Source: Clostridia bacterium (GTDB taxonomy: Bacteria; Bacillota; Clostridia; Acetivibrionales; DSM-2933). Taken from it: 39,314 bases of DNA. The notes beneath the pieces are model-generated. The model saw only the letters and a program-made list of their open reading frames with translations, was not told where the DNA came from and did not search any database. The DNA lies in the NCBI GenBank assembly GCA_026416815.1, contig JAOAEJ010000050.1, positions 1-39,314 on the forward strand, written 5' to 3'. The translations under genes and the position numbers were made by a program. This document shows positions 25,687-33,379 of the stretch, piece after piece (within the stretch, counting starts at the first letter, position 1; each line of letters starts with the position of its first letter).

Positions 25687-27003
25687 TTGATAGACTATAC
25701 TAACCCGTATCATATCCTTATCAGTTGTATTATAAGTATTGCTCAAACAGCGCTTATATTCATGTTCGCAATGATAAGATATAAGCACAAGTTCAAACCT
25801 AGGTTTATACCATACTTTATTATTTTAGGTGTAGTGAGCAATTTCGTAGCCCTTCTGTCTCAAACATTTTTTAGTTCAGTAGAAGTTATAATAAATACAG
25901 CTTTAACAGCCATCCTTTATCTACTCATATTTAGATATATTTTCAAAGCCCGATTTTTTAGCTGCATGGTATCCCTTGTAATTCTTATTATATTATACAG
26001 TATCAGCTCTCTAGGCTCTGCAATGATACTGTCAGTCATGGGCGTAAACCAGCTATTCTCAGATATTAATGCTTATACTGTAGGATGCGGCTTAACTTTT
26101 GCTATTTTTACAGTAATACTTCTCATTATTAAATTTTTTAATCCCCTAAACTTACCTAAAGTGATAAGAAGGCAAGTATTTATTTCAAATGCCTCATTTC
26201 TAGCTATTACAATTATCGTTATCGTATGTAATATGAATTACTATGTCAAAATGGCAGTCATTGAAAACAAGTGGGTTATACTCGCTAACTGTGCATTATT
26301 TCTGTATTTAATTTATGCCAATGTAAATGTAAATATAAGCTTACTTAAGTATAGAGATTTGATGGACAAGCATATAGCAGCTGTAGAGGAATTGGCAGTT
26401 ATTAAGGAGAGGAACAGGTTTGCCCGGGATGCCCATGACACTGTGGGACATGCTATGGCCAAAGTAATTACACTTCTTGAGCTATGCCGTATATCTGGAG
26501 ATGTTACTGATAAGATGAGTAAAATGCTTAATGATGCTTCAGATTTTGCAAGAGAGGGGCTAAATGAGGTAAGGCGCTCTATTGCCGGGCTAGTCCCGGA
26601 AAAGCTGGAGCTTGGCAATCTTGAAGGAGCTCTGAAAAAATTGTTTTCAGATTTTACAACAGCGGATATAAATATTGATTTTTCTATAGAGGGTACTATA
26701 CCCAGTTGCGGTACTTCCAAATATTCAAATTCAATATATCGGATATGTCAGGAAGCTCTAACCAACTCGGTTCGCCATGGTAATGCAAAAAATGTAACCG
26801 TTATCCTCCGTTTTGGTGACACTATAAAACTCTTCATTTGTGATGATGGTTCAGGCTGTAAAGACTTCAAAAAGGGGTTTGGGCTATCCGGTATGGAGCA
26901 AAGGGTTAAGGAATTGGATGGAAGTATCAGTTATGGCTCTAATGACGGGGAAGGATTTAATATATTTGCGGAAATACCTGTTATTAGGGATAGAATGCCC
27001 TAA
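25687..27003 (+). CDS. NarL-family membrane sensor histidine kinase
   Basis: A 438-residue sensor kinase, cognate to the regulator just upstream. About six or seven membrane segments fill residues 8-215, with almost no extracellular domain, as in peptide-sensing or LytS/ComP-like kinases. The HisKA_3 domain has His250 in RFARDAHDTVGHAMAKV. The HATPase domain shows QEALTNSVRHG as the N-box and DDGSGC with GFGLSGMEQRV as the G boxes. The start codon is TTG, set by AGGAGGG seven bases upstream. The many membrane helices suggest a small hydrophobic or peptide signal; an AgrD-like peptide gene lies 170 bases downstream on the other strand. Confidence 0.94.
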   Translation: MIDYTNPYHILISCIISIAQTALIFMFAMIRYKHKFKPRFIPYFIILGVVSNFVALLSQTFFSSVEVIINTALTAILYLLIFRYIFKARFFSCMVSLVILIILYSISSLGSAMILSVMGVNQLFSDINAYTVGCGLTFAIFTVILLIIKFFNPLNLPKVIRRQVFISNASFLAITIIVIVCNMNYYVKMAVIENKWVILANCALFLYLIYANVNVNISLLKYRDLMDKHIAAVEELAVIKERNRFARDAHDTVGHAMAKVITLLELCRISGDVTDKMSKMLNDASDFAREGLNEVRRSIAGLVPEKLELGNLEGALKKLFSDFTTADINIDFSIEGTIPSCGTSKYSNSIYRICQEALTNSVRHGNAKNVTVILRFGDTIKLFICDDGSGCKDFKKGFGLSGMEQRVKELDGSISYGSNDGEGFNIFAEIPVIRDRMP

Positions 27004-27041
27004 TTTTATAACAGCAATTTATATAGTTTAGTTTTAGGACA

Positions 27042-27090
27042 GCTAATTGAAACAAGGGGAAACGAATCAATTCCCCTTATTTCAATTAGC
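27042..27090 (+). terminator. Hairpin after the sensor operon
   Basis: GCTAATTGAAA-C-AAGGGGAA pairs with TTCCCCTT-A-TTTCAATTAGC across a nine-base loop. The T-tract is weak, but position and strength suit transcript termination. Confidence 0.75.
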
Positions 27091-27175
27091 ATCTAATAAT
27101 TATCATCAAGCATAAACTATTTGGTTTATGAAAACACTCTTGGGTCAGGTGTTCTTATGCACCACCCCAATTTGC

Positions 27176-27298
27176 CTACTTATCCAAAAGAGACTTTGGA
27201 ACCCTTGGCTGGTAAAACATAAGCCAGGTTACGCTGCTTGATACACTTAAAGCAATTAGTGTCACCATCGTTGATACTAAAACAAATAATCTTCTCAT
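27176..27298 (-). CDS. AgrD-like autoinducer precursor peptide
   Basis: A 40-residue peptide with AAGGAGG nine bases before the ATG. The N-terminal part is an amphipathic hydrophobic helix (MRRLFVLVSTMVTLIALS). It is followed by VTWLMFYQPRVPKSLLDK, which closely resembles the tail of clostridial cyclic-lactone autoinducers with their YQPxxPxSL motif. Those peptides have Cys or Ser five positions before the Tyr; here the residue is Thr, so a Thr-based lactone or a linear signal would have to be assumed. No agrB gene is present in the window, so an AgrB elsewhere would be needed. It sits between the histidine kinase and the TIR gene, which is suggestive of signalling. It is too short for standard gene callers. 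Confidence 0.75.
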   Translation of the reverse strand: MRRLFVLVSTMVTLIALSVSSSVTWLMFYQPRVPKSLLDK

Positions 27299-27315
27299 AA
27301 TTATATTCCTCCTTA

Positions 27316-27499
27316 TTTACATTGACTTGTAAACGGCTTGTCCATCTGTGTATATTTTAAGTCAATGCCAATAAAAGGAGCGTGTATAAACCGTACATTA
27401 TCCATGTATGAATAATGTATTTACATTGTAAAATTCGTGTATAAGTGCTTTACACTATTAACTTGTAAAACAATTGCCCAGATGGTAATATAATGTAAA
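27316..27499. promoter_or_regulatory. Cluster of TTTACA/TGTAAA sites between divergent genes
   Basis: TTTACA and TGTAAA face each other at 27316-27333 (spacer 6), 27420-27432 (spacer 1) and 27449-27469 (spacer 9), and a lone TGTAAA lies at 27494-27499. TATAAT at 27489-27494 may be the -10 box of the TIR gene. The sites lie between the AgrD-like gene and the TIR gene and could bind a shared regulator. Confidence 0.55.
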
Positions 27500-27524
27500 A
27501 TCATTTAATAGGAGCCAGTTCTAT

Positions 27525-29012
27525 ATGAAAAGCAAGTCCTTTGATATTAAAGCTTTATTGGAGACTATATTCAGAATAACAAATAGAAGCCCAAACATAC
27601 TTGCAGATATGTATCTTTTAAAAGATGTTTCAATTATATCCAGATGGAAGAATGGAAAAACAGTTCCCGGACATGACGATTTATGTAAGGTTGTACAGTT
27701 TGCAGCCAATGAGTCAACCGAAAGCCAGCAATTAAGCATGAGAAAAGAAATAGAAGTTTTAACGGCGCAAGCCCCATTAGACAATGAGATTAAATCTGTT
27801 ATCCTTAATAAAAAGACTTTTAAGGAATTTCTTTTAGAAGCATTGAGTATTTCTATACTGCCGGATGATGTAAAAGAAGTTAAAACAGATGTGAATAAAG
27901 TTTTGTATGAAGAACCTATCGACAGGCAAGAGATTACCGGCTCATCAAAAGGGATACATTATACGGAAAGTGAAAGAATTGATGCTGTCTTTTTTTATAG
28001 CATAGAAAACGAGCCCGTAGTTAAAAAAATTGATGCACAGTTAAAAGGCTTTGGTATTGTATCCTGTTTAGATATATGGAGTATGCGTCCCGGCATTCCC
28101 TGGCACATGGAGCTTGCAGAAAGAATATTTAGTATAGGGGCCGCAATTGTTTTTATTGGAGAAAGCGGTGTAAGTCCTTGGTGGGACAACCAGGTAAATG
28201 CTTTTTTAAAAAAAATGTTGAAGTACAATCGCCCTGTAATACCTGTAATCTTGCCTGAATGCAAACAGGTACCCAGCCTTCCGGAGTTTCTAAGGGGAAT
28301 AGCCTGGATAGACCTCCGCAATGATAAATTTAGCGCCATTGAGCGCCTTGCATCAGGTATTGACTGGAGGCATCCTTTTAAGATAGAAGATATAGGAGAC
28401 TCCATGGTGAGGGGTAATGCAGATAGAGTACTAAAGTACCTGAGAAAAAGGTTTCCGGTCATAGGCTCTGTATTTGCGTCTGTAATTTTAATGCTCCAGT
28501 TAATCCCCGGAATTCAAAATACAGTCATAAGAAATAACTCCGCCCCAGGAAGTGCTACGCCTATGCAGGTTAATCAAGCTTTAGTCACACCATTACCTGT
28601 AAAAGAAAGCACTCATGCGTTCAAATATTCCAATGTTGATTCACATTCTGGGGTTTCCGATTTCCCAAATGAGAAAAAAACAGCTAATGCAGATACCCAT
28701 ATAAGCCGTACCGTAAATATGTCTTCGTCTGCACCCAAAACAGCTTCCACTCCTACACCTGCACCCAGACATATTTCTAAATCAGCAGCACTGAGCACTA
28801 ATGTCATCAATTCATCTACAGGTAAAAATAGTTCTGCAAGCAACAACCAAACTGATTCATCCAAATATGCCTATAGCCCTACACCTTCACCTATACCCAG
28901 GATAGCGTCGGTTACAAACACAGGCAACACCACTGAAAACTTTACCGTATCAGTTAACGGTATTAATAATCAGGTTACAGTAGGCAAAAACATTGCTGTA
29001 ACTAAGGACTAA
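27525..29012 (+). CDS. Membrane protein with HTH-like, TIR and Ser/Thr-rich outer domains
   Basis: A 495-residue protein of unusual build. Residues about 8-65 resemble an XRE-type helix-turn-helix (ILADMYLLKDVSIISRWKNG...LCKVVQFA). Residues about 151-270 are a TIR domain: RIDAVFFYSIENEPVV, CLDIWSMRPGIPWHMELAERI, AAIVFIGESGVSPWW, then RPVIPVILPE and LRGIAWIDLR. Glu196 in WHMELAER is a candidate for the NADase glutamate, but alignment is needed. One membrane segment follows at about 310-331. The remaining 160 residues are Ser/Thr/Asn/Pro-rich, would be outside the cell, and end with VNGINNQVTVGKNI. AGGAG lies ten bases before the ATG. The next gene starts 30 bases on and encodes a secreted stalk-TPR protein, so the two are co-transcribed. 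Bacterial TIR proteins commonly cleave NAD+ in defence; here a surface-sensing role is inference. Confidence 0.85.
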   Translation: MKSKSFDIKALLETIFRITNRSPNILADMYLLKDVSIISRWKNGKTVPGHDDLCKVVQFAANESTESQQLSMRKEIEVLTAQAPLDNEIKSVILNKKTFKEFLLEALSISILPDDVKEVKTDVNKVLYEEPIDRQEITGSSKGIHYTESERIDAVFFYSIENEPVVKKIDAQLKGFGIVSCLDIWSMRPGIPWHMELAERIFSIGAAIVFIGESGVSPWWDNQVNAFLKKMLKYNRPVIPVILPECKQVPSLPEFLRGIAWIDLRNDKFSAIERLASGIDWRHPFKIEDIGDSMVRGNADRVLKYLRKRFPVIGSVFASVILMLQLIPGIQNTVIRNNSAPGSATPMQVNQALVTPLPVKESTHAFKYSNVDSHSGVSDFPNEKKTANADTHISRTVNMSSSAPKTASTPTPAPRHISKSAALSTNVINSSTGKNSSASNNQTDSSKYAYSPTPSPIPRIASVTNTGNTTENFTVSVNGINNQVTVGKNIAVTKD

Positions 29013-29042
29013 CTACTTAACTTTATATTTTTAGGGGTGCCT

Positions 29043-30581
29043 ATGATAAGAAATATTATAAATATGTTTATGATATTTATACTGCTGAGCCTAATCCCAC
29101 AAGCAGTCTACGCAGAAGCTTCTTCACAGACTACCAGAGTAATGTTAAACAGTATTAAAATAAATGATAGCCTTTCCCCAAAGATTATAAATGGAGTGGT
29201 ATTTGTTCCCGTAAGGCCTGCTTTTGAAGCTCTCAAGTGGCAAGTAGAATGGAATAATGCAGATAAGAGTATTACAATTACCAATACAGACAAAAGTATT
29301 CTCCTAAAAGCAGGCAGCAGTGAAGCATATCTAAATGGAGAGTACATACTTCTTGACGGCCCTATAGTGCTCATAAACGGCAGAGCTTTTGCACCCAGTA
29401 AGTTTGTTGCTGAGCAGTTAGGGGTAAAAGTCCGTTGGAACACAAGGGACAATTTACTTATCTTGGCGAATATAGATTCCAGTTCTGTCACAGTAAATGG
29501 TTCCAGAAACATTGTTATAGCAGGAAATGGTATCATTGTAAACATATTTGAGCCTTACAGCACAGACACCGTCTACGATATGCTAAACTATGCCGATATG
29601 ATCCTATGCAGTAATAAACCTCTTGTTGCTCTGGAAAGATACAAAAAAATTCTTGATAACATCTCAAAGGAAGAAAACCCTGATACATATGCACACATAA
29701 TGAACAATATGGGTAACGCTTATAGTACTCTGGCGGAAATAAGGGACATGTATAGCAATATCCTTAATGCAATAGATAAATACAAACAGGCCTTAAGTAT
29801 TTATGAAGAAAGCTTTGATACGATAAATTGTGCTATTATCTCAAACAATATTGGCAACGCTTACAGGACTTTGTGGGAGGTTTCACACGACAATAGTAAT
29901 CTGCTAAAAGCATTAGCCTTATATACAAAGGCTTTAAATTTATATCCACATGAAGGCTATGCACTGGATCATGCCCTCATCTATTATAACACAGGAATAA
30001 CTTATAAAGCCCTTGGAGAAAATTCGTTGGCATCAGAAAATCTACTAAAGGCTCAGAATATTTACGAAATCGCTTTAAAAACTTCCAGTAATGAAAGTGA
30101 ATTTGGAGTGATTGGATATAATCTGGCTAACGTTTATAAAGCTTTATCAGAACTGTCAGAAAAGAAAAAGTACCTAGAGAAGTCCAGAACAGCATTTGAA
30201 GAATTGCTAAAAATAAGGCCTCTTGAAACTTACCCTATAGACTATGCTAGGATTCATAAGTGTCTTGGTGACATTTATAAAGGTTTTTTTGAAGTGGATA
30301 GTAATGAAGAAAACCTGACAAAAGCCGTAGAGGAATTTGAAGAATGCCTGAAGTTTTATACATTCGAGAATTACCCTATAGACTACGCAAAAAGCCAGTA
30401 TATGATGGGAAATGTATACATGCTCATGTCAGACCGTTATAATATATCAAATGCAGTTAACGCTTATCAAGAAGCATTGAAAGTATTTAACGCCTCCGAC
30501 TTTCCTGCATACAATAAGCTTGCGTTTAATGGGCTAGAAGCGGCAAAAACGGCAGCACCGCTTTATCCTTCCGAGAATTAG
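29043..30581 (+). CDS. Second secreted stalk-TPR protein
   Basis: A 512-residue secreted protein, paralogous to the one at 22883. The signal peptide covers residues 1-23 (ending AVYAEA). The stalk domain covers about 25-145 (FVPVRPAFEALKWQVEWNN, FAPSKFVAEQLGVKVRWNT). The linker VNGSRNIVIAGNGIIVN comes next, then about six TPR-like units (NNMGNAYSTLAEIRD, NNIGNAYRTLWEVSH, YNTGITYKALGEN and others) that are less regular than in the paralogue. The ATG at 29043 follows AGGGG by five bases; an in-frame GTG two codons earlier overlaps the ribosome binding site. It is co-transcribed with the TIR gene and would share its outer compartment with the TIR protein's tail. No catalytic motif is visible. 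Confidence 0.88.
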   Translation: MIRNIINMFMIFILLSLIPQAVYAEASSQTTRVMLNSIKINDSLSPKIINGVVFVPVRPAFEALKWQVEWNNADKSITITNTDKSILLKAGSSEAYLNGEYILLDGPIVLINGRAFAPSKFVAEQLGVKVRWNTRDNLLILANIDSSSVTVNGSRNIVIAGNGIIVNIFEPYSTDTVYDMLNYADMILCSNKPLVALERYKKILDNISKEENPDTYAHIMNNMGNAYSTLAEIRDMYSNILNAIDKYKQALSIYEESFDTINCAIISNNIGNAYRTLWEVSHDNSNLLKALALYTKALNLYPHEGYALDHALIYYNTGITYKALGENSLASENLLKAQNIYEIALKTSSNESEFGVIGYNLANVYKALSELSEKKKYLEKSRTAFEELLKIRPLETYPIDYARIHKCLGDIYKGFFEVDSNEENLTKAVEEFEECLKFYTFENYPIDYAKSQYMMGNVYMLMSDRYNISNAVNAYQEALKVFNASDFPAYNKLAFNGLEAAKTAAPLYPSEN

Positions 30582-30986
30582 TTTTTGCCAGTTGCACCCT
30601 CTTCTTTTTATTTATAATACTGAAATTCGTAAAATAAATACAAAATAACAGGATAGCCACTTGTCCAAAAATTAAAATACTTATTCCTATAAATTGGGTC
30701 TATGAGGAGTTACGTGTAAATTAATTTTCAATAAAATAGTCTTGGTTTAAACTGCAGTTATACACTCCAGTTTTTATGGGTTTATGCTGTTCAGTATAGG
30801 TAATTAACATTTGCTGCCAGCACCCCAAATAGTAAAAGGATACAATTAACCTTGTCCTAGAACTTAACTTACGATACCCTTTAAATTGGAATTAAAAGTA
30901 ACGTCTGCTTATGATTGTGATTTATTTAATCATATATCCAGGCTGTTACTATTGTATTTTGAGGAGAAGATAATATAATATCGTAA
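30582..30986. other. Gene-free stretch
   Basis: An AT-rich region of about 400 bases with stop codons in all frames. It has no tRNA, clear hairpin or recognisable protein remnant. It may include the promoter of the ATPase gene that decayed into the following pseudogene. Confidence 0.5.
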
Positions 30987-31425
30987 ATGTCAACAATTCC
31001 ACAAAGAATTAAATCACTTGAAGTTATCCACTTGAAGAGTATTAAAAACTTTAAGATTAATTTCCTAGATTCCGCATTAACTGCCATAATGGGGCTAATG
31101 GTTCAGGCAAGTACACTATACTCCATGCCTTAGTTTGCTCTTATAAACCACTAGACGGAGTATGCAGGGAAGATTATTAATACAAACGCTTTTTCCACCA
31201 CCTTCTGATTCTACATGGCTAGGAAGTTCATTTTCAATTGAGTATGAATATTGGGTCACAGTGACCTAAATACACCGAAGGTTTATACTCATGTTGATAT
31301 GGAGTATTTAAAGCAAGAGGTACGGAAGTTTCCATTAAGTATATGAGGCGGCTAATTAAAAAGCGGCTCCAGATTAATAAAACTTCAGTTTTGAAGTATA
31401 GCTGCCATTTTGCCAGTTCGTCCAA
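30987..31425 (+). pseudogene. Decayed AAA family ATPase (RecF/SMC-like N-terminus)
   Basis: The frame starts IKSLEVIHLKSIKNFKINF and LTAIMG, the usual opening of a RecF/SMC-like AAA ATPase. It then shifts frame within a G-run to continue as ANGSGKYTILHALVCSYKP, a Walker A with Tyr in place of the expected Ser. After a stop, a third frame gives TLFPPPSDSTWLGSSFSIEYEYW, again typical of the family. Further stops follow. At least two frameshifts and loss of the rest of the gene make it non-functional. It may once have belonged to a defence or repair gene pair. Confidence 0.8.
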
Positions 31426-31504
31426 CTATTGCTTTAAGCTATATCGAGTGCACCCTACCGACTATAGGTAGTCTACTATTTATTTTATATTCTTACCTCT
31501 AACC

Positions 31505-32089
31505 CTATTTTGAGACAAACTTATTTCCGCTTATTATATATCTCCAAGGGTAGCTTATTGCCTCTCCGGCATAATCAATATTGATTCTAGGCGTGGAGAC
31601 AATTTTATTCTCGGGAATATTGGAGTTATCCAGCAGGTACAGCTTGCCCCGGCATAAGTCATCTGTATTGTTTGCCTTTGTAATGCCCATGGCAGCACAA
31701 AGTTTTCCCGGACCGCTGCAAAGATTTCTTACTGCATTAGTCTTTCTACGCTTGGCCATAAGCTCAAGTCCATCCATCGGTTCCAGCGCACGAATAAGGA
31801 CAACTTCGGGCTTTTCAGCAACATTTGTAACTATATTAAAGCAATGGTACATACCATAGATTAAGTACACGTATGCATGGCCTCCCGGCCCAAATGCCAC
31901 CTCAGTCCGACTGCTTCGCAAACCCTTATAAGTATGAGCGGCAGCATCATCCGGACCGATATATGCCTCAACCTCTACTATTTTGCCTACAGTCGTACCC
32001 TCTTGAGTCTCATGTACAAGACACTTTCCAAGCAGTTCACGGGCAACCTCTAAGGTACTTCGCTCATAAAACTCTCTTTGAAGCTTCAA
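31505..32089 (-). CDS. DNA-3-methyladenine glycosylase (AAG/MPG family)
   Basis: A 194-residue base excision repair enzyme that removes alkylated purines, of the AAG fold first described in animals and common in bacteria. Diagnostic segments are ARELLGKCLVHE, IVEVEAYIGPDDAAAHTYKG, the YVYLIYGMYHCFNIVT motif carrying the intercalating Tyr region, and VLIRALEPMDGL with LCSGPGKLCAAMGI. The length is normal. The start is a TTG at 32087-32089 with GGAAGGTG about ten bases upstream; no better ATG exists near the conserved start. It is a single gene between a pseudogene and tRNA-Pro copy 2, on the same strand as that tRNA. Confidence 0.95.
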   Translation of the reverse strand: MKLQREFYERSTLEVARELLGKCLVHETQEGTTVGKIVEVEAYIGPDDAAAHTYKGLRSSRTEVAFGPGGHAYVYLIYGMYHCFNIVTNVAEKPEVVLIRALEPMDGLELMAKRRKTNAVRNLCSGPGKLCAAMGITKANNTDDLCRGKLYLLDNSNIPENKIVSTPRINIDYAGEAISYPWRYIISGNKFVSK

Positions 32090-32205
32090 TACAATAACAC
32101 ACCTTCCTAGGCTAGGATTATCTGGAGATATTGATGATTTGCTTAACTACCTACATACAAATAGAAAGAATACAAGAAATACAGGCTTTTTGCATTAATG
32201 CAGAA

Positions 32206-32239
32206 AATCCTCGGTAGAGTTCTCACTCTACCGAGGATT
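32206..32239 (-). terminator. Terminator downstream of tRNA-Pro copy 2
   Basis: AATCCTCGGTAGAGT pairs with ACTCTACCGAGGATT around a four-base loop, with TTCTG following on the minus strand. Compared with copy 1, the stem keeps pairing although its bases differ. Confidence 0.88.
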
Positions 32240-32243
32240 TGAC

Positions 32244-32319
32244 TGGTCGGGGTGAGAGGACTTGAACCCCCGGCCCCATGGTCCCAAACCACGTGCGCTA
32301 CCAACTGCGCTACACCCCG
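32244..32319 (-). tRNA. tRNA-Pro (UGG anticodon), copy 2
   Basis: Identical in all 76 bases, including CCA, to the gene at 12228-12303 and in the same orientation. About 31 bases upstream of the tRNA are also shared with one mismatch. Beyond that the two loci differ. Confidence 0.97.
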
Positions 32320-32512
32320 TTAACCTTTGCGCTGCATTTCCTCAACGCAAAAAGAATTGTACTACATCCACGTTCTTTATTCAATCCTATACACGGGTGT
32401 TATAGGTAGTTTATCTCTCTATATCTCTATAATTCTTCCCTAAATGACGTTTTATATACACTATCTAAAATAAAAATATACTTAATTAAACTTACACGTT
32501 AAAAATGCTTTC

Positions 32513-32564
32513 TATATGACAAAAAGGTATACACTATTTGTTGGATGTACCCTTTTGTCATATA
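32513..32564. repeat. Inverted repeat after the stalk-protein gene
   Basis: TATATGACAAAAAGGTATAC pairs with GTACCCTTTTGTCATATA with one mismatch and a short bulge. It lies 36 bases downstream of the stalk-protein stop, and no T-run follows directly. It could be a terminator of unusual form or an operator. Confidence 0.6.
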
Positions 32565-32599
32565 AGAAGAAGTTAAAAACTTTAGTATTGAAGAAAATT

Positions 32600-33370
32600 C
32601 TATTTTATTGAGTATTCCGCAATCCTTATGAGCTTTTTCTGTTCGTTTGACATTTTTAGTATCAGATATTTTCCTTCAAAATTATGACATGTAGGAACAT
32701 CAAATTCCGCTTCCATCTTGTACATATCACCGTCTTTTGCAAGGATTTTAACATCTGCAGGGAGTATATAACCATCGTCATCGGCTACGTCTACTTTTAT
32801 GCTTTTCGAGTTGGTGTTAATCCTTCCCGATATCTTTAGCTTGGCTGTCTGGATGTCTGGAACAACTTTATCAATACTGAACTTCAGCTCTTTATATGTA
32901 CCGACTTCTCCTGTCTTATATACCGAATCATTATATGTAATAGTTATGGTTTTTGTCTTACTGTCCCAACCAACTTCCGCTCCCATACTCTCACTTATAA
33001 ATCCAAGCGGTACAAAGGTCCTTCCGCCCTTTATCTCTGGAGGAACATCGAGGTTTACTCTGTATCCGTTTACAAAAGCGTAGTTTATTCCTATCTTCAG
33101 GTATACCTCGGTAGCTGGCTTGGTAGCGGAAACTACCTGCTGATTACTGTCCCATCCGATTTTTGTCCCGAAAGCTTGCAGGATTTTTGTAAACGGTACA
33201 AGGGTTCTCCCGCTTTTGATATAAGGGGCAACATCAAAATCCAGCTTCTTACCGTTAAAAACAACCTTTATCTCCTCTTTGCTGCCTGTCCCCGCTGAAG
33301 CTGCCAATGCAGGGAACGCGGATAGAATTATTAGGGAAGTTATAAGCACCGATACTATTAATTTCTTCAT
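32600..33370 (-). CDS. Secreted copper-amine-oxidase-N (stalk) domain protein
   Basis: A 256-residue secreted protein. The signal peptide covers residues 1-23 (ending PALAAS). Residues about 32-148 hold both halves of the stalk domain, each with the signature GRTLVPFTKILQAFGTKIGWD or GRTFVPLGFISESMGAEVGWD followed by a TITITY-type strand. Residues 150-256 form a separate, probably beta-rich domain that I do not recognise. TTAGGAGG lies before the ATG. It starts ten bases after the stop of the DUF2318 gene, so the two form an operon. It is the fourth stalk-domain protein in this window. Despite the domain's name there is no amine oxidase catalytic domain. Confidence 0.92.
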   Translation of the reverse strand: MKKLIVSVLITSLIILSAFPALAASAGTGSKEEIKVVFNGKKLDFDVAPYIKSGRTLVPFTKILQAFGTKIGWDSNQQVVSATKPATEVYLKIGINYAFVNGYRVNLDVPPEIKGGRTFVPLGFISESMGAEVGWDSKTKTITITYNDSVYKTGEVGTYKELKFSIDKVVPDIQTAKLKISGRINTNSKSIKVDVADDDGYILPADVKILAKDGDMYKMEAEFDVPTCHNFEGKYLILKMSNEQKKLIRIAEYSIK

Positions 33371-33379
33371 ACTTACCTC

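Noticed and set aside
12228..32319. Integrative element bounded by tRNA att sites
   Set aside because: No integrase, excisionase or conjugation genes are seen, and the repeats cover the whole tRNA plus upstream flank. It is kept only as a hypothesis among the findings.
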